Below are positions 1 through 11,984 of a DNA stretch of 64,000 nucleotides, one piece after another. How positions within the stretch are numbered: the stretch's first letter is position 1; every line of letters begins with the position of its first letter. Source of the stretch: Forficula auricularia (lineage: Eukaryota; Arthropoda; Insecta; Dermaptera; Forficulidae); contig JALMQS010000828.1 of the NCBI GenBank assembly GCA_024734495.1, positions 2,281,101 through 2,345,100 of the forward strand. Reading direction: 5' to 3'. Made by a program: the position numbers and the translations under genes. Under the pieces are notes generated by a model. The model searched no databases. It saw only the letters and a list, made by a program, of their open reading frames with translations, and was not told where the DNA came from.

Positions 1-2158
1 CCATAAGTACTTTAAAAAATTGGCCAGATATAGAAATAAACTGAAAATGGCTCTTTGGGATCATCCAACTCCGTCAATGTAATTTAAATTTAATTTAAAA
101 TAACTTTGTTTTATTTAATGATATCTTTCAACTTAACAAAAAATCCGACTTTCCCTAAAATATTCTTCCGATTATAAATTTAATACGAATTTTGTTTTCA
201 CGGAAAATAAATAAGTACATATGAGTTATAAATTTCAAGTTTATATTTCATTTAGTATATTCAGTAATAAAATGCAATGTAGAATGGATAATTCTCAAGT
301 AGGTATTAGATGAAAACCGATGACTGTTTTTGTTTTTTATTTTAAGTCGATTTCTCCATATCTTCAGTAATGGTTATCAATATTAATCGAAACGTTAAAA
401 ATTCAATGCAATAATGCAAAACGGTTAATCCTTGTGGTATTAGATGAGAATAGATTGCTATTTTCGATTTTCCCTTGATTTCTCTCAATCTTCAGCAAAG
501 TAACGGATACGATAACACCGCAGGTGCTATGGTTACTTGTAAAATGTCCTCTTCTAATTTTCATCTTCTTCCTATATTTCAATCGAATTGTTGATGTTTC
601 GAATTTCATAGCTTTGAGACTCACGGTTGCGAAACGCAAGGTACATATGTAGATACCCACGGACCACGGATTTTAGGCTCCTTTTTGACCCCTGGAGACC
701 ACAATATCTGGTTTTGTGTTCTAAATCTGGTTTCAAACTATTAATGTCATCGATTCCTTCCACCTAGAAGTCACAAAGTGAAATTACATTTTTTCACATT
801 GGAGATAAAATCTCTCAAAGTGTCAGGACCTGAGCAGGCGAATGCACTACCTCACATTATATCCTATTCCTAATCATTACATGATATAAAATAGTATATA
901 GGAAAGTAAAAAACAATTAAAAGTTATTTAATTTAAACCGGAAAAATGTGTGGCAAATGAAGAATAAGACTCTATTAGATGTTGTTAGTCTGTTCAAATT
1001 CTAATTTTTTAGTGATAATTTAACAAATTTAATGTTTGATAAAGTTAGCAACGTCTCAAGGAATGTGCACTAAATTCTCTGTGAGGTAAAACCCCACGCT
1101 TAGTGCTGATTCCGAGTATAAGGTTGAAACTTAGAATTCTTAAATATTATATTTTAGCATAAATTTGTTTAAGAAATGATAAAAACTATATCATTCTTAT
1201 TCCTGAAACCATCATTTTATATTAAATATATAATTTATTAAAGATGTTTCACCTTGCACCAACACCACAATCTCTACTGATTATTAAATATATAGTATAC
1301 GGGGAGGTCCGATGCTTCAAAAGTATTCGTGTTAAATCACTAAAGCCAGATAAAATTCTTAAATATAGCATACGTATAAGTATTATATAATATATGAAAT
1401 GTTTGGAAAATCCATATATTTTTCTTTCATCCTTTGAACTCCACACCTAGAAAAAGCAATAAATCTCTTGTTGTCCCTCAACATTCAATTAAGTATAGTT
1501 ATTTACAAAAGGGAATAATATTTATTCAATTAAAATAGAACAAGTATTTGCTTTGTGATAAAGACGGTTAAAATAAAACAACTTCATTACCAGGGCCTTT
1601 GGAGATTAGAAAGCAAATAAATATATCAGAAAATTGACTAGTTCTCTAGATTCATTGATCTATCGAAAAACAATTTTAGATTCTTTAATTAAATCATAGC
1701 GCACAGTGTGCGGAGGCCAATTTCGAGCATTGACCGTACACGCTATACGATATTTATATAAACAATTTCGAGTCACTTTGAAGGGTTCGGCGGAAATGAC
1801 ATATTATACAATACATTAAAATATTATGTACCAGGAAGTTCTCAGAGATTTAGTTAAACATCTTTGGGGTTTACACGCAAACAACTATACTTAGTAGATA
1901 CTCATCTTTTACGACCTCACTTTTTAACTTCCAAGCATCTAGTAACAAGAGGTTTTATGCCTATTAATCAGACTGTCGAATGATAGATCAGCCATTATTA
2001 TTAATTGTTGCATTTTTTGGTGTCGCGTTCTAGAGTTCACATTATAAGCAGTCTAAAAATGTTAAAGGAAATCTTAAGTCAATAAACTAATGTAGATTTT
2101 ATTTTAAGAAAATATGAGTAACTATTGACTTTTTGAAGTGATAACTTCTTTTGGGGCG
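1..2158. other. Gene-free AT-rich stretch
   Basis: No reading frame here has coding character; the short ORFs are random. Positions 265-520 hold two diverged tandem repeat units, listed separately. Around 1690-1790 a segment resembles 19740-19850 (both contain a short block reading atttcgag followed by a ctactttcga/cactttgaag-like stretch), suggesting an old dispersed repeat. Nothing else could be recognised. Confidence 0.5.
265..520. repeat. Diverged tandem repeat, about 120-134 bp units
   Basis: Two imperfect units each run from a tattagatga block through a 'ttttaagtcgatttctcc' type block to a 'cttcagcaa' block. The same family is better preserved at 43031-43320, where the period is about 120 bp. 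Non-coding; function unknown. Confidence 0.55.
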
Positions 2159-2378
2159 CCATGTACACTTTTTATTTTACTTGTCAGTAAATGGGATTGA
2201 GCCGTCACGCGTCACGCTCTAACGGTTCCCACGCCTCTCGGTTGGGGTCTATGTCTAGACACAGATGGCGCTGCAGCATTAACTCTAAGCTCAAATTAAT
2301 ATCTTATATTTGAATTTTGGACTTCATGTACATTTTTATTTTCCTGGGCAGTAAATGAGATTGAGTCATCACGCGTCA
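2159..2378. repeat. Imperfect direct repeat, about 55 bp, spaced about 165 bp
   Basis: The block at 2159-2216 (catgtacac...tcacgcgtcac) recurs with a few mismatches at 2323-2378. The two copies enclose a GC-richer segment. No ORF covers it. Probably a remnant of an unidentified repeat. Confidence 0.55.
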
Positions 2379-2810
2379 CAGTTGGGCTGTGGTCTTTGGT
2401 CTAGTACCAGTTCAATCAGTGTCGGAAAATATATTAATTATTCCTTTTCAAAAAATAATAAAATTATTAAAATTATAAATGCCATATAAGTTTTCACGTC
2501 TGTCGTGTGGTCTTAAGCAGACATCCGTATTTTTTTATAATAACCATCATCTAAGCATCTAAGATAATATTTAAATATGAACGCGTCACCAGAAAAAGTA
2601 TTTTTAGGATTCCGGATAAAATTAAAATGGAACCCTATTATGTATGTATGTCTGTCAAAGCAATTAGCTCGCAAACCTCTAATTTTAATTTTTTTGTATT
2701 TAAATCGGCCGAGTTGGAGGGCCAGAAAGTACCTAATTTCGTACTTTAAGGAATTACAAGCTTTGACATAAAAAATTGTGAAAAAATTCCATAGATTCAT
2801 TTATTGAAAA

Positions 2811-2970
2811 GTTTTTGTTTTGCCGAGAGTAGCAGAGTTGTTGATTCTAAGAAAACAAAGAGGTCGTCCTCTCCTGTGAAATAAACATACACACATATAT
2901 ATCAAGATGATATATATGTGTGTATGTTTATTTGCATCAAGCAGAGGACAACCTCTTTGTTTCTCTTTGT
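2811..2970. repeat. Long foldback (hairpin) element
   Basis: Arms at about 2854-2903 and 2911-2962 are inverted copies: aaacaaagaggt on the left pairs with acctctttgttt on the right, and the inner arms (ataaacatacacacatatat) are perfectly complementary around a loop of about 7 bases. It is immediately preceded by tgccgagagtagcaga (2821-2836). The same 16-mer stands beside the large palindrome at 21.9 kb, so the two may belong to one foldback family. Confidence 0.7.
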
Positions 2971-3929
2971 GATTCATTTATTCTCTCTTTGTGAAAGACA
3001 GATAAGAACGTTGACATTTAATATTTGACAATATATTTACATATTATTATTTTTAAGGAACTTCAAAAATAAAGGAGCTTATATATTTAAAGCTTTAATC
3101 ATAAACTAACTTTTTATTCGAAACAGGCTTCAGGTAATTGAGTTTTTCAAGTGTTTGTACGTCAGATTAATTATCGTATAATAAAGGTATTTTAGCGACA
3201 AAAATATGTTTTAATTAAAAAACAATAGCTTTATTATCTTTTTAAAGACAATAAAATGTGCAAGCTGGAAGCTAGTTGTAAGCATTCGACCGAATGATGC
3301 ATCTAGCTGGGCCAGATTAAATAGTCCATAGCATAGCCTACATACATTACATATTATATATTTTTCTTTCTGTGCAAATTAATTCGAACGCGTAAAGTCA
3401 TGACCTAATTTCTTCTTTCAGTGATAAAATGGCGTTTCGATTCTCCATAATTTTATTCATTAATATCCCTTAAAAAAATTAAATTTAGAATTATAAAGTA
3501 AATTATTAGAATATTTTTTAGAGGAAAATTCTTCCTTTTGATTAGATTAGATTGAATAGTCATAGGTTTATATTCTCATAAATAAATTAACTTAAGGGTT
3601 TTTTCATTTAATTTTAGGTACATAGTTAATTTTAGAGTTAAAAATTGAAGAATTTCATTTCAGGCAGAAAGCCGAAACTAACATTGCGTCAATTTCATTT
3701 AATACTTATAAAAGTTATTATGATTTTAATTCATATTCTAATGGACAAACTATAGCTGTTGTATAACAAGCTATAAAAATTATCTTATTTAAGAAATTCA
3801 AGGTTTATATCGTCTTCACTAACTCGTAAATCTTTGGAAACATTAAATTTCAGTAGCACTAATGCACTTGTAAAATATGAACACTATCAGAACAAAATTT
3901 TTATTTATTTAATATCTTCTGCCTTTATC
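2971..3929. other. Gene-free AT-rich stretch
   Basis: No coding frame, terminal repeat or RNA gene could be recognised between the hairpin element and the RTE fragment. Confidence 0.4.
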
Positions 3930-4775
3930 TATTGGAGGACGTTTTGAACGAAATCAACCAAATCCTAGTAGAACAAACCAAAATGAAAATTAAGAAGAGT
4001 AAAACCAAAGGTCCTAGTTTGTACAAAGAAAGAACAAACAAGAAAGGAATGTATAAAAATTGACCCAAGAAACCGAGAAGGAGTTAAGTAATTCCGCTAT
4101 CTAGTAAGTAAAATCACATTGGATGGGAGGAGTCATAAAGAAATTAAATCTCTAGTTGCCCAAGCTGAAATGGGGTTTAGCTCAAAACAAAAAATTTTAA
4201 GCTCCTCCTCAATCATTAGAAAATAGGAAGATGCTATTGAAAACATATGTGTATGTATGGAGCATAGCCATGTATGGATGTTTTTTTAATGATATTGATG
4301 TGAGACGGAGATACACCAAAAAGGTGCATCCCTAAAGGCCTGGTTGGCCCCTCCATCGTGAAAAGAAGAAGAGGGGATTTTATAGGCTGGGTAGGAGTTG
4401 AAGGTATCTGTGTGGATGTGAAACCTGGGCGATTGGAGAAGCGGAGAGAAAGAGATTGGAGGCTTTCGAAATGTGGTGCTACAGAAGAATGCTGAAAATC
4501 AAATGGATAGATAGAATTACAATTGAAGAAGTTCTTGAAAGAATAGGAGAAGGAAGAACTTGTTGAAGAGTCTGAGGAAGAGAAGAGTTTAGACGAAAGG
4601 GCACACACTGAGACAATGGGGATTGCTTAGGGATATCTTGGAGGGGGGGAGGGGAGGGGAAGACCTATATTAGAACAGTTCAACTAAATAATTGGGGAAA
4701 TGGGATGTGAGTCATTTAGGGATGACATGGGACAGAAACGAGTGGTTGTGTCAAACCAGTCTTAGGATTAATTAA
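3930..4775 (+). mobile_element. RTE-clade LINE fragment, decayed, with an internal insertion
   Basis: The nucleotide sequence follows the better preserved RTE element at about 17480-18215 nearly line by line (for example 'aatcctagtagaacaaac', 'gagaaagagattggaggc'). It covers the thumb and C-terminal part of the reverse transcriptase and the cagtcttagga 3' end. At about 4274-4410 a stretch absent from the other copy is inserted and is followed by a repeat of the interrupted tatggatgt sequence. Frameshifts and stops are frequent, so it cannot encode protein. The catalytic FADD motif lies outside the fragment: this is a 5'-truncated copy. Confidence 0.8.
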
Positions 4776-4830
4776 TAAAGTAAAGGGAGTGTAGTTTCAC
4801 AGAGAATGAAATAAAACTTAAAGAGGTTTA

Positions 4831-4879
4831 TACAAACTCAATATATTTCGGATTATTGGTCCATCATCAGGAGTTTACA
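4831..4879 (-). ncRNA. Hammerhead-ribozyme-like motif (minus strand)
   Basis: Read on the minus strand: stem I 5' arm (complement of 4871-4879), core CUGAUGA (4864-4870), one extra U (4863), a 3-bp stem II GGA/UCC around a 7-nt loop (4850-4862), GAA (4847-4849), the self-complementary stem III AUAUAU (4841-4846), a U at the expected cleavage position (4840), and the stem I 3' arm (4831-4839). Stem I pairs as AAACUC/GAGUUU plus three further pairs, two of them wobble. The self-complementary stem III suggests activity as a dimer. The copy at 45354-45384 has the same core with GGG/CCC in stem II, a compensatory change. Likely part of a Penelope-like or retrozyme-like element; the extra base before stem II departs from the textbook core. 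No folding was computed. Confidence 0.6.
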
Positions 4880-4940
4880 GATAAAAACTAACAATATTTG
4901 AACATGTGATTGCAAAATATAACATCTAAATCATACATAC

Positions 4941-6140
4941 TGGTTGAGCCAACTGATAGTCAGGGTAGAAAAAAGTTAGAAGAATTCAAAGTTCAACAAA
5001 ATTAAAAAAAAATATGCTAGGATTAAAAAATAATAACAGTGACTCCAAAAGTTTTTCAGTTGCCCAGCGCACTTAAACTTTTATGTTAGTTTTAATGTGA
5101 TTAAATTATCACCATATTATGAAATTGAATTTAAAATTAGAAGGTTCTTGCTTACCTCTGAAAGTCGAGAATAAATAAAAAAAATATAACAAGAAAATTA
5201 TCTGAGAAAAAATTGCAAAGTCCAATTGAATTGTGAATATGAATTATGATTAGAAATTATCACTTTATTTTTATTATTATTAACAGGGTAAATTATAAGT
5301 TAATTAAACAGAAAGTATTTGAGACAAATAAACGAATGAATTTTAAAATTAATTAATTAAATCTAATTAACAATTTTTCAATTAAAATTATTAGTAGTAA
5401 CAGGATTAAAAATGTTTAATTAAAATAAAATAAGAATTAATTAGCCATTGACAAGGCGGCCATATTTATTTATAAAATAAATATAATAGGTAAATGGATT
5501 TGAGAAATTATTTGCGTAGAAGAGATGAAGTGTTCAAAAACAAATGGATTAATAAGAAGGGAGAGAGTTTTTCAGTAATTAAGGAAGAGTAGAAAAATGT
5601 ATTAAAGAGTATAGGATCAAATAGGTTCACTTATCAATTTGTTGAAAAGGTCTGACGAATCCGTTGAATGTGAGAATTTCTTCCAGGCCAATCTGTACCA
5701 AAAATAAAACGAGTGTGTATTTCCTTCCAATGAAGTCGATACTGAGAGAGAAAATGGTACAGCTACCAGGAAGCAGAAGATTAGAGGTCCAGTTGTGGTG
5801 TTCTAACATAAATATCAACTCACTAGTTGATATTTTATCAATTTACAATTGATAAGGGAAAGAATGAACACCAGCAGCAAAAATATGAGAATAAAATGTG
5901 AGACTGGACTCTGATTAACAGAACATGATCTGCATAGATTCGATGATTACACAAGAATGAGAAAAAATTAATTATGTCAATAAACATAAATTTGTTTATG
6001 GCTGTTCCCAGAGCGAGCGCCTCCCTCGCGCTGTTCTATCGAGTTGACGAACACTGCCCTAGAGATATTTTTTCTGCACAAAAATCGTAAAAACGATGAT
6101 CACACATGCAATAAGCTCACGGTTGCGATTGGCGCAACCA
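4941..6140 (-). repeat. 3' LTR of the BEL/Pao element
   Basis: 1200 bp, TG...CA ends with the 6-bp terminal inverted repeat TGGTTG/CAACCA. It matches the right LTR almost base for base. Just inside it (6141 on), where a minus-strand element should carry its polypurine tract, the minus strand reads GGGCCCCGGTA, which is not a canonical polypurine tract. Short ORFs inside the LTR occur identically in both copies and look incidental. Confidence 0.92.
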
Positions 6141-6271
6141 TACCGGGGCCCGGTGACAGAATGTCGCAATAAATTTGTTGAAAAGGTGTAGACTGAGAAG
6201 GAGAGAGTAAAGATAAGGAAAAAGTAAACGTGTGAAAGAAAAGTGTGTAAGTGATGAAGTGTTAACAATGT

Positions 6272-6763
6272 TTATCCTTCGTGTTTGATAGGTAAGGGTG
6301 AGATTTTTGTGATTGGACGAAGGCATTCCCCATTAGGTGTGCGTAGTTTAACAAGTCGTGACAACTTATCTCTGCCGGGTATAACTTCAATAATTCGAGC
6401 CATTGTCCATTTTCCAGGCAAGAGCGCCTTATCTAAGAGTAGCACAAGTTGTCCCACTTGTGGTTGTTCCTTGTTGTGCAGCCAACGGTTTCTCAACTGT
6501 AGATGAGCCAAATGCTCCCGGTTCCATCTATTCCAAAATTCAGTAGTAAGTTTGGAGACATATTTCCAACGTTTGGTAAGTGGAATTCTTGTATCCGTTC
6601 CACTTCGAATGGGTAGTGTAGTGAGAGAACTTCCAACCAGAAAATGTCCTGGTGTGAGTGCCTCAAAACTATTTGGATCATTGGACAGAGAAGACAATGG
6701 TCGAGAGTTTAGAAGAGCTTCAATTTTAATCAAAGCCGTGACACCTTCGTCATACGTAAGAAG
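6272..6763 (-). pseudogene. BEL/Pao integrase C-terminal region (DUF5641-like), truncated
   Basis: The minus-strand frame reads LLTYDEGVTALIKIEALLNSRPL and continues through GHFLVGSSLTTLP and RWKYVSKLTTEFWNRW to a stop at 6272. This is the tail of a BEL/Pao integrase, which normally follows the DDE core. No in-frame ATG precedes it. It lies +1 out of frame with the upstream pol fragment, which ends at the same place, so about 6750-6765 is a deletion junction and not a simple frameshift: roughly 500 residues of RNase H and integrase are absent. The LNSRP motif and the tryptophan-rich region identify it. Confidence 0.85.
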
Positions 6764-9700
6764 ACTTGAACCGAGGGATCTTCTTATTCAGCCATGAGAG
6801 TACGATTTGTGAATCAAAGAAACAATTAATTTCCTGAATAGGCATGGACAACGAAGGAAGGATAAAATGAATAGCTTTTGAAAGTAGATGTGCGGATAAG
6901 AGTTCTGACCTTGGAGTTGTAGTTAGTTTGAGTGGTCTTACCCGAGATTTGGCATATAGGAATCTGCTATCTTGGAGGGTAGAATGATAATATGATGTCA
7001 TGTAAAGGACGCATCCGTAAGATAGGTCACTAGCATCGCAGAATCCAAATATTCGGTAAGTTGTAGCGTCAAGACTTTTTAAGAGCCGTGGGATTTTAAT
7101 GTGTTGGAATTTGGCAACTTCCTTGTGATACAATTCCCATGAGGTCTGAAAAGATTGAGGTATTGGAGTATCCCAATCAAGCGTCTTGTCTTTCCATAAC
7201 TCCTGGAACAATATCTTAAACTTGATCAGACATGGGTTCAAAAAACCAAGTGGATCATACACCCGTTGGAGTTCTGATAGAATACCCCTTTTTGTGTTTG
7301 GAGTTTCATTCGGTATAGTAAGTTTGAAGTAAAAACTATCTTCTTGAGATCTCCAGTCAATGCCCAGAACAGAAATATCCCCAGGACTTAACACCTTGGA
7401 AGAATCAGAGATGAGGTGAAGATCTCTCAAGTCTTCGAGTAGTTCCTGTGAGTTAGATGAAAACTTGTCAAAGAAGAATGATCCTTGTTTTAGGATAAAA
7501 CAGATCTCCTCAACTAGCGTGGTCAAATCAGATATGGTGTCAGCTCCTAATAGGAAATCATCGACATAAGAATTTGTCTTTATGTTCTTAGCAGCTGTCG
7601 GATATTGTGAGGAGAATTGATCAGCCAGGTAATGTAACGCTCGAATAGCGAGGAAAGGACTGCAAGATAATCCGAATGGCACACGAGTGAAACGGTAAAC
7701 TGAGATCGGTTGTGAGGAATTTTCACGCCATAGTACGCGGAGTAGATCTCGGTCTGGTTTTGCGACAAGAATTTGAAGGAACATAGAAATTATATCCATA
7801 CAAATAACATATCGGTGTGATCGAAAATTGGTAAGAACATGTCTTATATCGGTTTGAAGGACATCTCCTGGCATGAGAATATCGTTGAGTGAGTTTCCAT
7901 TTGTCGAAGTTGAAGATCCATTAAAAACAATTCTCAATATTGAGCTGTTTTTCTTTGGGACTGCAGAGTGGGGTAGATAGAAACATCTATTGTTATTGTG
8001 ATAGTGTTCTGAAGGTAGTACCAACTCTAAGTGATGGTTGTCAATATATTGATGCATGGATTCAATGTATTGAGTATGGTATCTAGGGTTCTTTGTAAAT
8101 TTCCGTTCCAGAGCCCGCAAAAGCACAAATGCCTTGGATTCGGAATTTCCTAAAGGTAGGTGATCTGGTTTTAAGGGTAGGTGAACTTGTATGCGATTGT
8201 CCACAAGTTGTGTGTGAGTCCGAAAAGAGGTTTCCTCTAATGAAATCGTTTCCGGTAAAGGTAAGTTAAGAGAATCCTCTAGTTCCCAATACTTTGAAAC
8301 ATACAAAATATCATCTTTGGGAGTGGTCTGTGCCTCACACAGATGCAAAACTTTGCTCATTTTGGCTGGAGCAGAACCCAGCAGCAACCATCCAAATTTG
8401 GAACCGAAAAGTGCTGTGCTACCGTCAGGGCTAGCAATCTTCTCACCGGTAAAAATGTTGGCGCAGGCAGAAGCTCCTAAGATCCCTTGTATGGGTGCAG
8501 GGGTGTGGTAACATGGATCAGCAAGAGGTTTATCTTCAAGGTATGAGAGTGAGGATGTATCTACTGATTTGGTTGGTAATTTAAGTTGTAGTGAATTAAC
8601 TATGTGGAATTCAAATGGTTCAAATTCTGAGTCTGTAAAGCGTGAGGAAATATAAACAAAAGTAGAGTGAGTGACATCTAGTTTGGAAGAAGCTCCTAAC
8701 CCTTCAATCTGTATGGGATTAGAAGTTTTCTTAGTCTTAAGCGCCAGTGCTAATTGACTAGAAATAAGCGAAACTTCGCTCGCACTGTCTATGAGAAAAC
8801 GAGCCGTATGAACAGTTCCATCTGCACATAGGAGACTGAGACAGGCGGTCGATAAGATAGGTACAACCTCATAGGCTGACCTTGACACTTGACATATACG
8901 TTTTGATTTTTCTGGAGGTGTTGTGCCCGCAGTGTTGGGACTTGTGTTAGACGGTTCAGATTTGTGTGTGACATTGTCTGTTGGTTGAAGGTGCAACATC
9001 CGATGATGAGCTCCTTTGCACATAAAGCAAGGCTTAAAAGAACATTTGTCTGATAAGTGAAGTGCTGAGAAGCAAAGAAAACAACGTTTCAGCCCTCTGA
9101 TTTTCTTGTGACGGTCTATCGGTGTCATAGACTTGAATTTGTCACAATCTATGAAGCGATGGACAGGTTGTTTGTTACAAATGGGACAAGAGTTATCTGT
9201 AGTGGTGAGGGTGTAGGTCTTGACCGATTTGTTCTTTGTGAAACTGGATGATGATTGAGGGTTTGGTTTGTTAAAAGAGTGAGTTGCTTTCGCCTGTGTC
9301 TCCAAGGCTTGAGATCTGACGTCTAAGTGTTTGAGTAGAGTGTTAAACTCAGGGACTTCATCCACTGACTGTGAGTGTAGCCAACTCTCCAAAGAGTGGC
9401 CATCCACCTTCTTCATGATGATGCGTGTGATGAAAGGGTTGCACGCCTTTAGGTCCATTCCTAAAGTCTGAAGATTATGAGTGATGTCTGTGACTGCTAT
9501 TGAAAACTGAGAAAGTGTGTCTTTCGTTACATGAGTAATTGGGTGTAAATTCAAGAGTTTGTCAATAAACGAGAATATTATTTCGCGAGTGCGATCATAA
9601 TGAGATTTGAGTAATTGTAAACAAATGGAGTAATTGTCATCGGTTATTGAGTAAGCCTGTATGACTAGAGCTGCAGCGCCTGACAAGCTCCCTTTCAAAT

Positions 9701-10181
9701 ATGATAATTTTTGAGCTTGGGTGAGTGAAGAATTTCTATCAATGGTGGCTGTGAACAGGTCTAGGAACGATTTCCATTGATCGTAATCTCCTGAAAATTT
9801 AGGCAAATTTAGAGTAGGTAAATGTACAGTAGGATGAATTGTGAGTTGAGTTGAGTTGATTTCCTGTGTAGTACTAGAGGGGGTTATTTGTGACAAAAGA
9901 ATCTTAGCTTCTCTAATAGAGGTGACGAGTGAATTATGATGAGTTGTTATTTGGTCTTTTAAGTTTTCACCTCCTTCTATTGTGAATAATGCATGTTGAG
10001 AAGATTTTTTGATGATGTTAGATAAGTCACTTTTTAGTTTTGCTGCCTGTTCTAGTACGTCTACTAGTGTTGCCTTCTGAGGATTTTCCTCGAAAGAGGA
10101 ACATTGGAGCAGAAGCTCAATTTCTATCCCCAGAGCTTGTATCTCCCCTTTTACTGTGTCAAGAACTGATTTGGGTGGCAT
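6750..10181 (-). pseudogene. BEL/Pao Gag-Pol polyprotein, truncated at RNase H
   Basis: A 1143-residue frame starting at ATG 10181. In order: a Gag region of the DUF1759 type (LPKFSGDYDQWKSFLDLF near residue 130); cysteine/histidine knuckles at about 330-400 (CPICNKQ, CFLCFSALHLSDKC, CFMCKGAHH); an aspartic protease site FLIDSAS near 460; reverse transcriptase with YVDDF near 872; and the start of RNase H with GFCDASDLSYG near 1049. It ends shortly after LSWLNKKIPRFKS, far short of a full BEL polyprotein of about 1700 residues. In an intact element the protein makes the particle, cuts itself and copies the RNA. Integrase function is lost here, so the copy is defective in cis. Gag through reverse transcriptase has no stop, which agrees with a recent origin. 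Confidence 0.9.
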
Positions 10182-10359
10182 TGTGAAAGATTATGACTAA
10201 ATACAATTAGTAAGAACAATTTGTATAATTACAACTAAAAAATAAAATAAGAATAATGTAAATATAAAAATAAAAATAAAAATTTATGATAATTTCAATA
10301 AAATTATTTGCCCTTTGTTTGGCGATGACTATACAGTGTAAGCAAGTTAGCAGTTTGGA

Positions 10360-10376
10360 TCACGTCGGGGTCACCA
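10360..10376 (-). promoter_or_regulatory. Primer-binding site for tRNA-Trp
   Basis: About 11 bases inside the 5' LTR, the plus strand reads tcacgtcggggtcacca. This equals the 3' end of insect tRNA-Trp including CCA (from knowledge of the tRNA). The minus-strand element RNA would therefore pair with tRNA-Trp to prime reverse transcription. Confidence 0.8.
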
Positions 10377-10387
10377 AAAAATTTAAA

Positions 10388-11586
10388 TGGTTGAGCCAAC
10401 TGATAGTCAGGGTAGAAAAAAGTTAGAAGAATTCAAAGTTCAACAAAATTAAAAAAAATATGCTAGGATTAAAAAATAATAACAGTGACTCCAAAAGTTT
10501 TTCAGTTGCCCAGCGCACTTAAACTTTTATGTTAGTTTTAATGTGATTAAATTATCACCATATTATGAAATTGAATTTAAAATTAGAAGGTTCTTGCTTA
10601 CCTCTGAAAGTCGAGAATAAATAAAAAAAATATAACAAGAAAATTATCTGAGAAAAAATTGCAAAGTCCAATTGAATTGTGAATATGAATTATGATTAGA
10701 AATTATCACTTTATTTTTATTATTATTAACAGGGTAAATTATAAGTTAATTAAACAGAAAGTATTTGAGACAAATAAACGAATGAATTTTAAAATTAATT
10801 AATTAAATCTAATTAACAATTTTTCAATTAAAGTTAGTAGTAGTAACAGGATTAAAAATGTTTAATTAAAATAAAATAAGAATTAATTAGCCATTGACAA
10901 GGCGGCCATATTTATTTATAAAATAAATATAATAGGTAAATGGATTTGAGAAATTATTTGCGTAGAAGAGATGAAGTGTTCAAAAACAAATGGATTAATA
11001 AGAAGGGAGAGAGTTTTTCAGTAATTAAGGAAGAGTAGAAAAATGTATTAAAGAGTATAGGATCAAATAGGTTCACTTATCAATTTGTTGAAAAGGTCTG
11101 ACGAATCCGTTGAATGTGAGAATTTCTTCCAGGCCAATCTGTACCAAAAATAAAACGAGTGTGTATTTCCTTCCAATGAAGTCGATACTGAGAGAGAAAA
11201 TGGTACAGCTACCAGGAAGCAGAAGATTAGAGGTCCAGTTGTGGTGTTCTAACATAAATATCAACTCACTAGTTGATATTTTATCAATTTACAATTGATA
11301 AGGGAAAGAATGAACACCAGCAGCAAAAATATGAGAATAAAATGTGAGACTGGACTCTGATTAACAGAACATGATCTGCATAGATTCGATGATTACACAA
11401 GAATGAGAAAAAATTAATTATGTCAATAAACATAAATTTGTTTATGGCTGTTCCCAGAGCGAGCGCCTCCCTCGCGCTGTTCTATCGAGTTGACGAACAC
11501 TGCCCTAGAGATATTTTTTCTGCACAAAAATCGTAAAAACGATGATCACACATGCAATAAGCTCACGGTTGCGATTGGCGCAACCA
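10388..11586 (-). repeat. 5' LTR of the BEL/Pao element
   Basis: 1199 bp, starting TGGTTGAGCC and ending GCGCAACCA in plus orientation, nearly identical to 4941-6140. It would carry the promoter of the minus-strand element. The target duplication catac follows at 11587. Confidence 0.92.
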
Positions 11587-11599
11587 CATACCAATATAA

Positions 11600-11710
11600 T
11601 ATAATTCCCGCTCTGAAGATGGCCTTAACCAATGGCCGAAACGTTAGTGGGAATTGATAAATAAAAAAGAAAAATTGAAGCTGCACGTCTCTTATTTTAA
11701 ACCTAAACAA
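11600..11710 (+). mobile_element. 111-bp hammerhead-bearing insertion with 12-bp target duplications
   Basis: The segment is bounded by identical 12-mers ataccaatataa at 11588-11599 and 11711-11722, so it inserted as a unit. Nearly half of it is one hammerhead-like fold (11603-11655). The rest is an A-rich stretch and a short tail with no ORF. The size, target duplications and ribozyme suggest a tiny retrotransposed RNA, either the 3' end of a Penelope-like element or a retrozyme-like parasite. It abuts the BEL right LTR, whose catac duplication overlaps the first 12-mer. Confidence 0.65.
11603..11655 (+). ncRNA. Hammerhead-ribozyme-like motif, complete
   Basis: Stem I AAUUCCCGCU (11603-11612) pairs over 10 bp with AGUGGGAAUU (11646-11655), one pair being G-U. 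Core CUGAAGA (11613-11619; position 7 is variable in hammerheads), extra U (11620), stem II GGCC/GGCC (11621-11624 with 11634-11637), GAA (11638-11640), self-complementary ACGU as stem III (11641-11644), and U at the predicted cleavage position (11645). Stem III has no loop, so cleavage would need two molecules pairing through ACGU, as described for dimeric hammerheads. This is the clearest copy in the window with its own insertion boundaries. Confidence 0.68.
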
Positions 11711-11984
11711 ATACCAATATAACACAAGAAAAACATCAACATTTAAAAAAAGTCTTAGGACTGTTTAGTCCATGATGATAATGATTATCTATTGAGAGTG
11801 TCTTAAATGTAATAAATATGATAAGAATACAAGAAAGTGTATACCTACGGAGAAGGTATAACATTTATCTATAAGCGATATACGACTTTGTTTTTCACAA
11901 GAGTGTATAAAGACATATTTATTATCCAATATTATCATATGGACTTGTACCTTGTAGGATTGAAGAATCTAGACTAGGGAATGA

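Larger units (their letters stand above)
4941..11586 (-). mobile_element. BEL/Pao LTR retrotransposon, recent, internally deleted
   Basis: Two LTRs (4941-6140 and 10388-11586) are nearly identical, start TGGTTG and end CAACCA, and are flanked by the 5-bp target duplication catac (4936-4940 and 11587-11591), the usual length for BEL/Pao. The coding strand is minus, so the right LTR is the 5' LTR. Between them lie a Gag-Pol frame (10181 down to 6750) and an integrase C-terminus (to 6272). The rest of RNase H and the integrase zinc-binding and catalytic regions are missing. The few LTR differences (about 5372-5395 versus 10832-10850, and one A-run) point to a young insertion. It could still be mobilised in trans. 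I see no envelope gene. Confidence 0.93.

Noticed and set aside
5627..5852. Short ORFs repeated identically at 11073-11298
   Set aside because: They are the same LTR position in both LTRs; identity reflects the LTR pair and not conserved coding.
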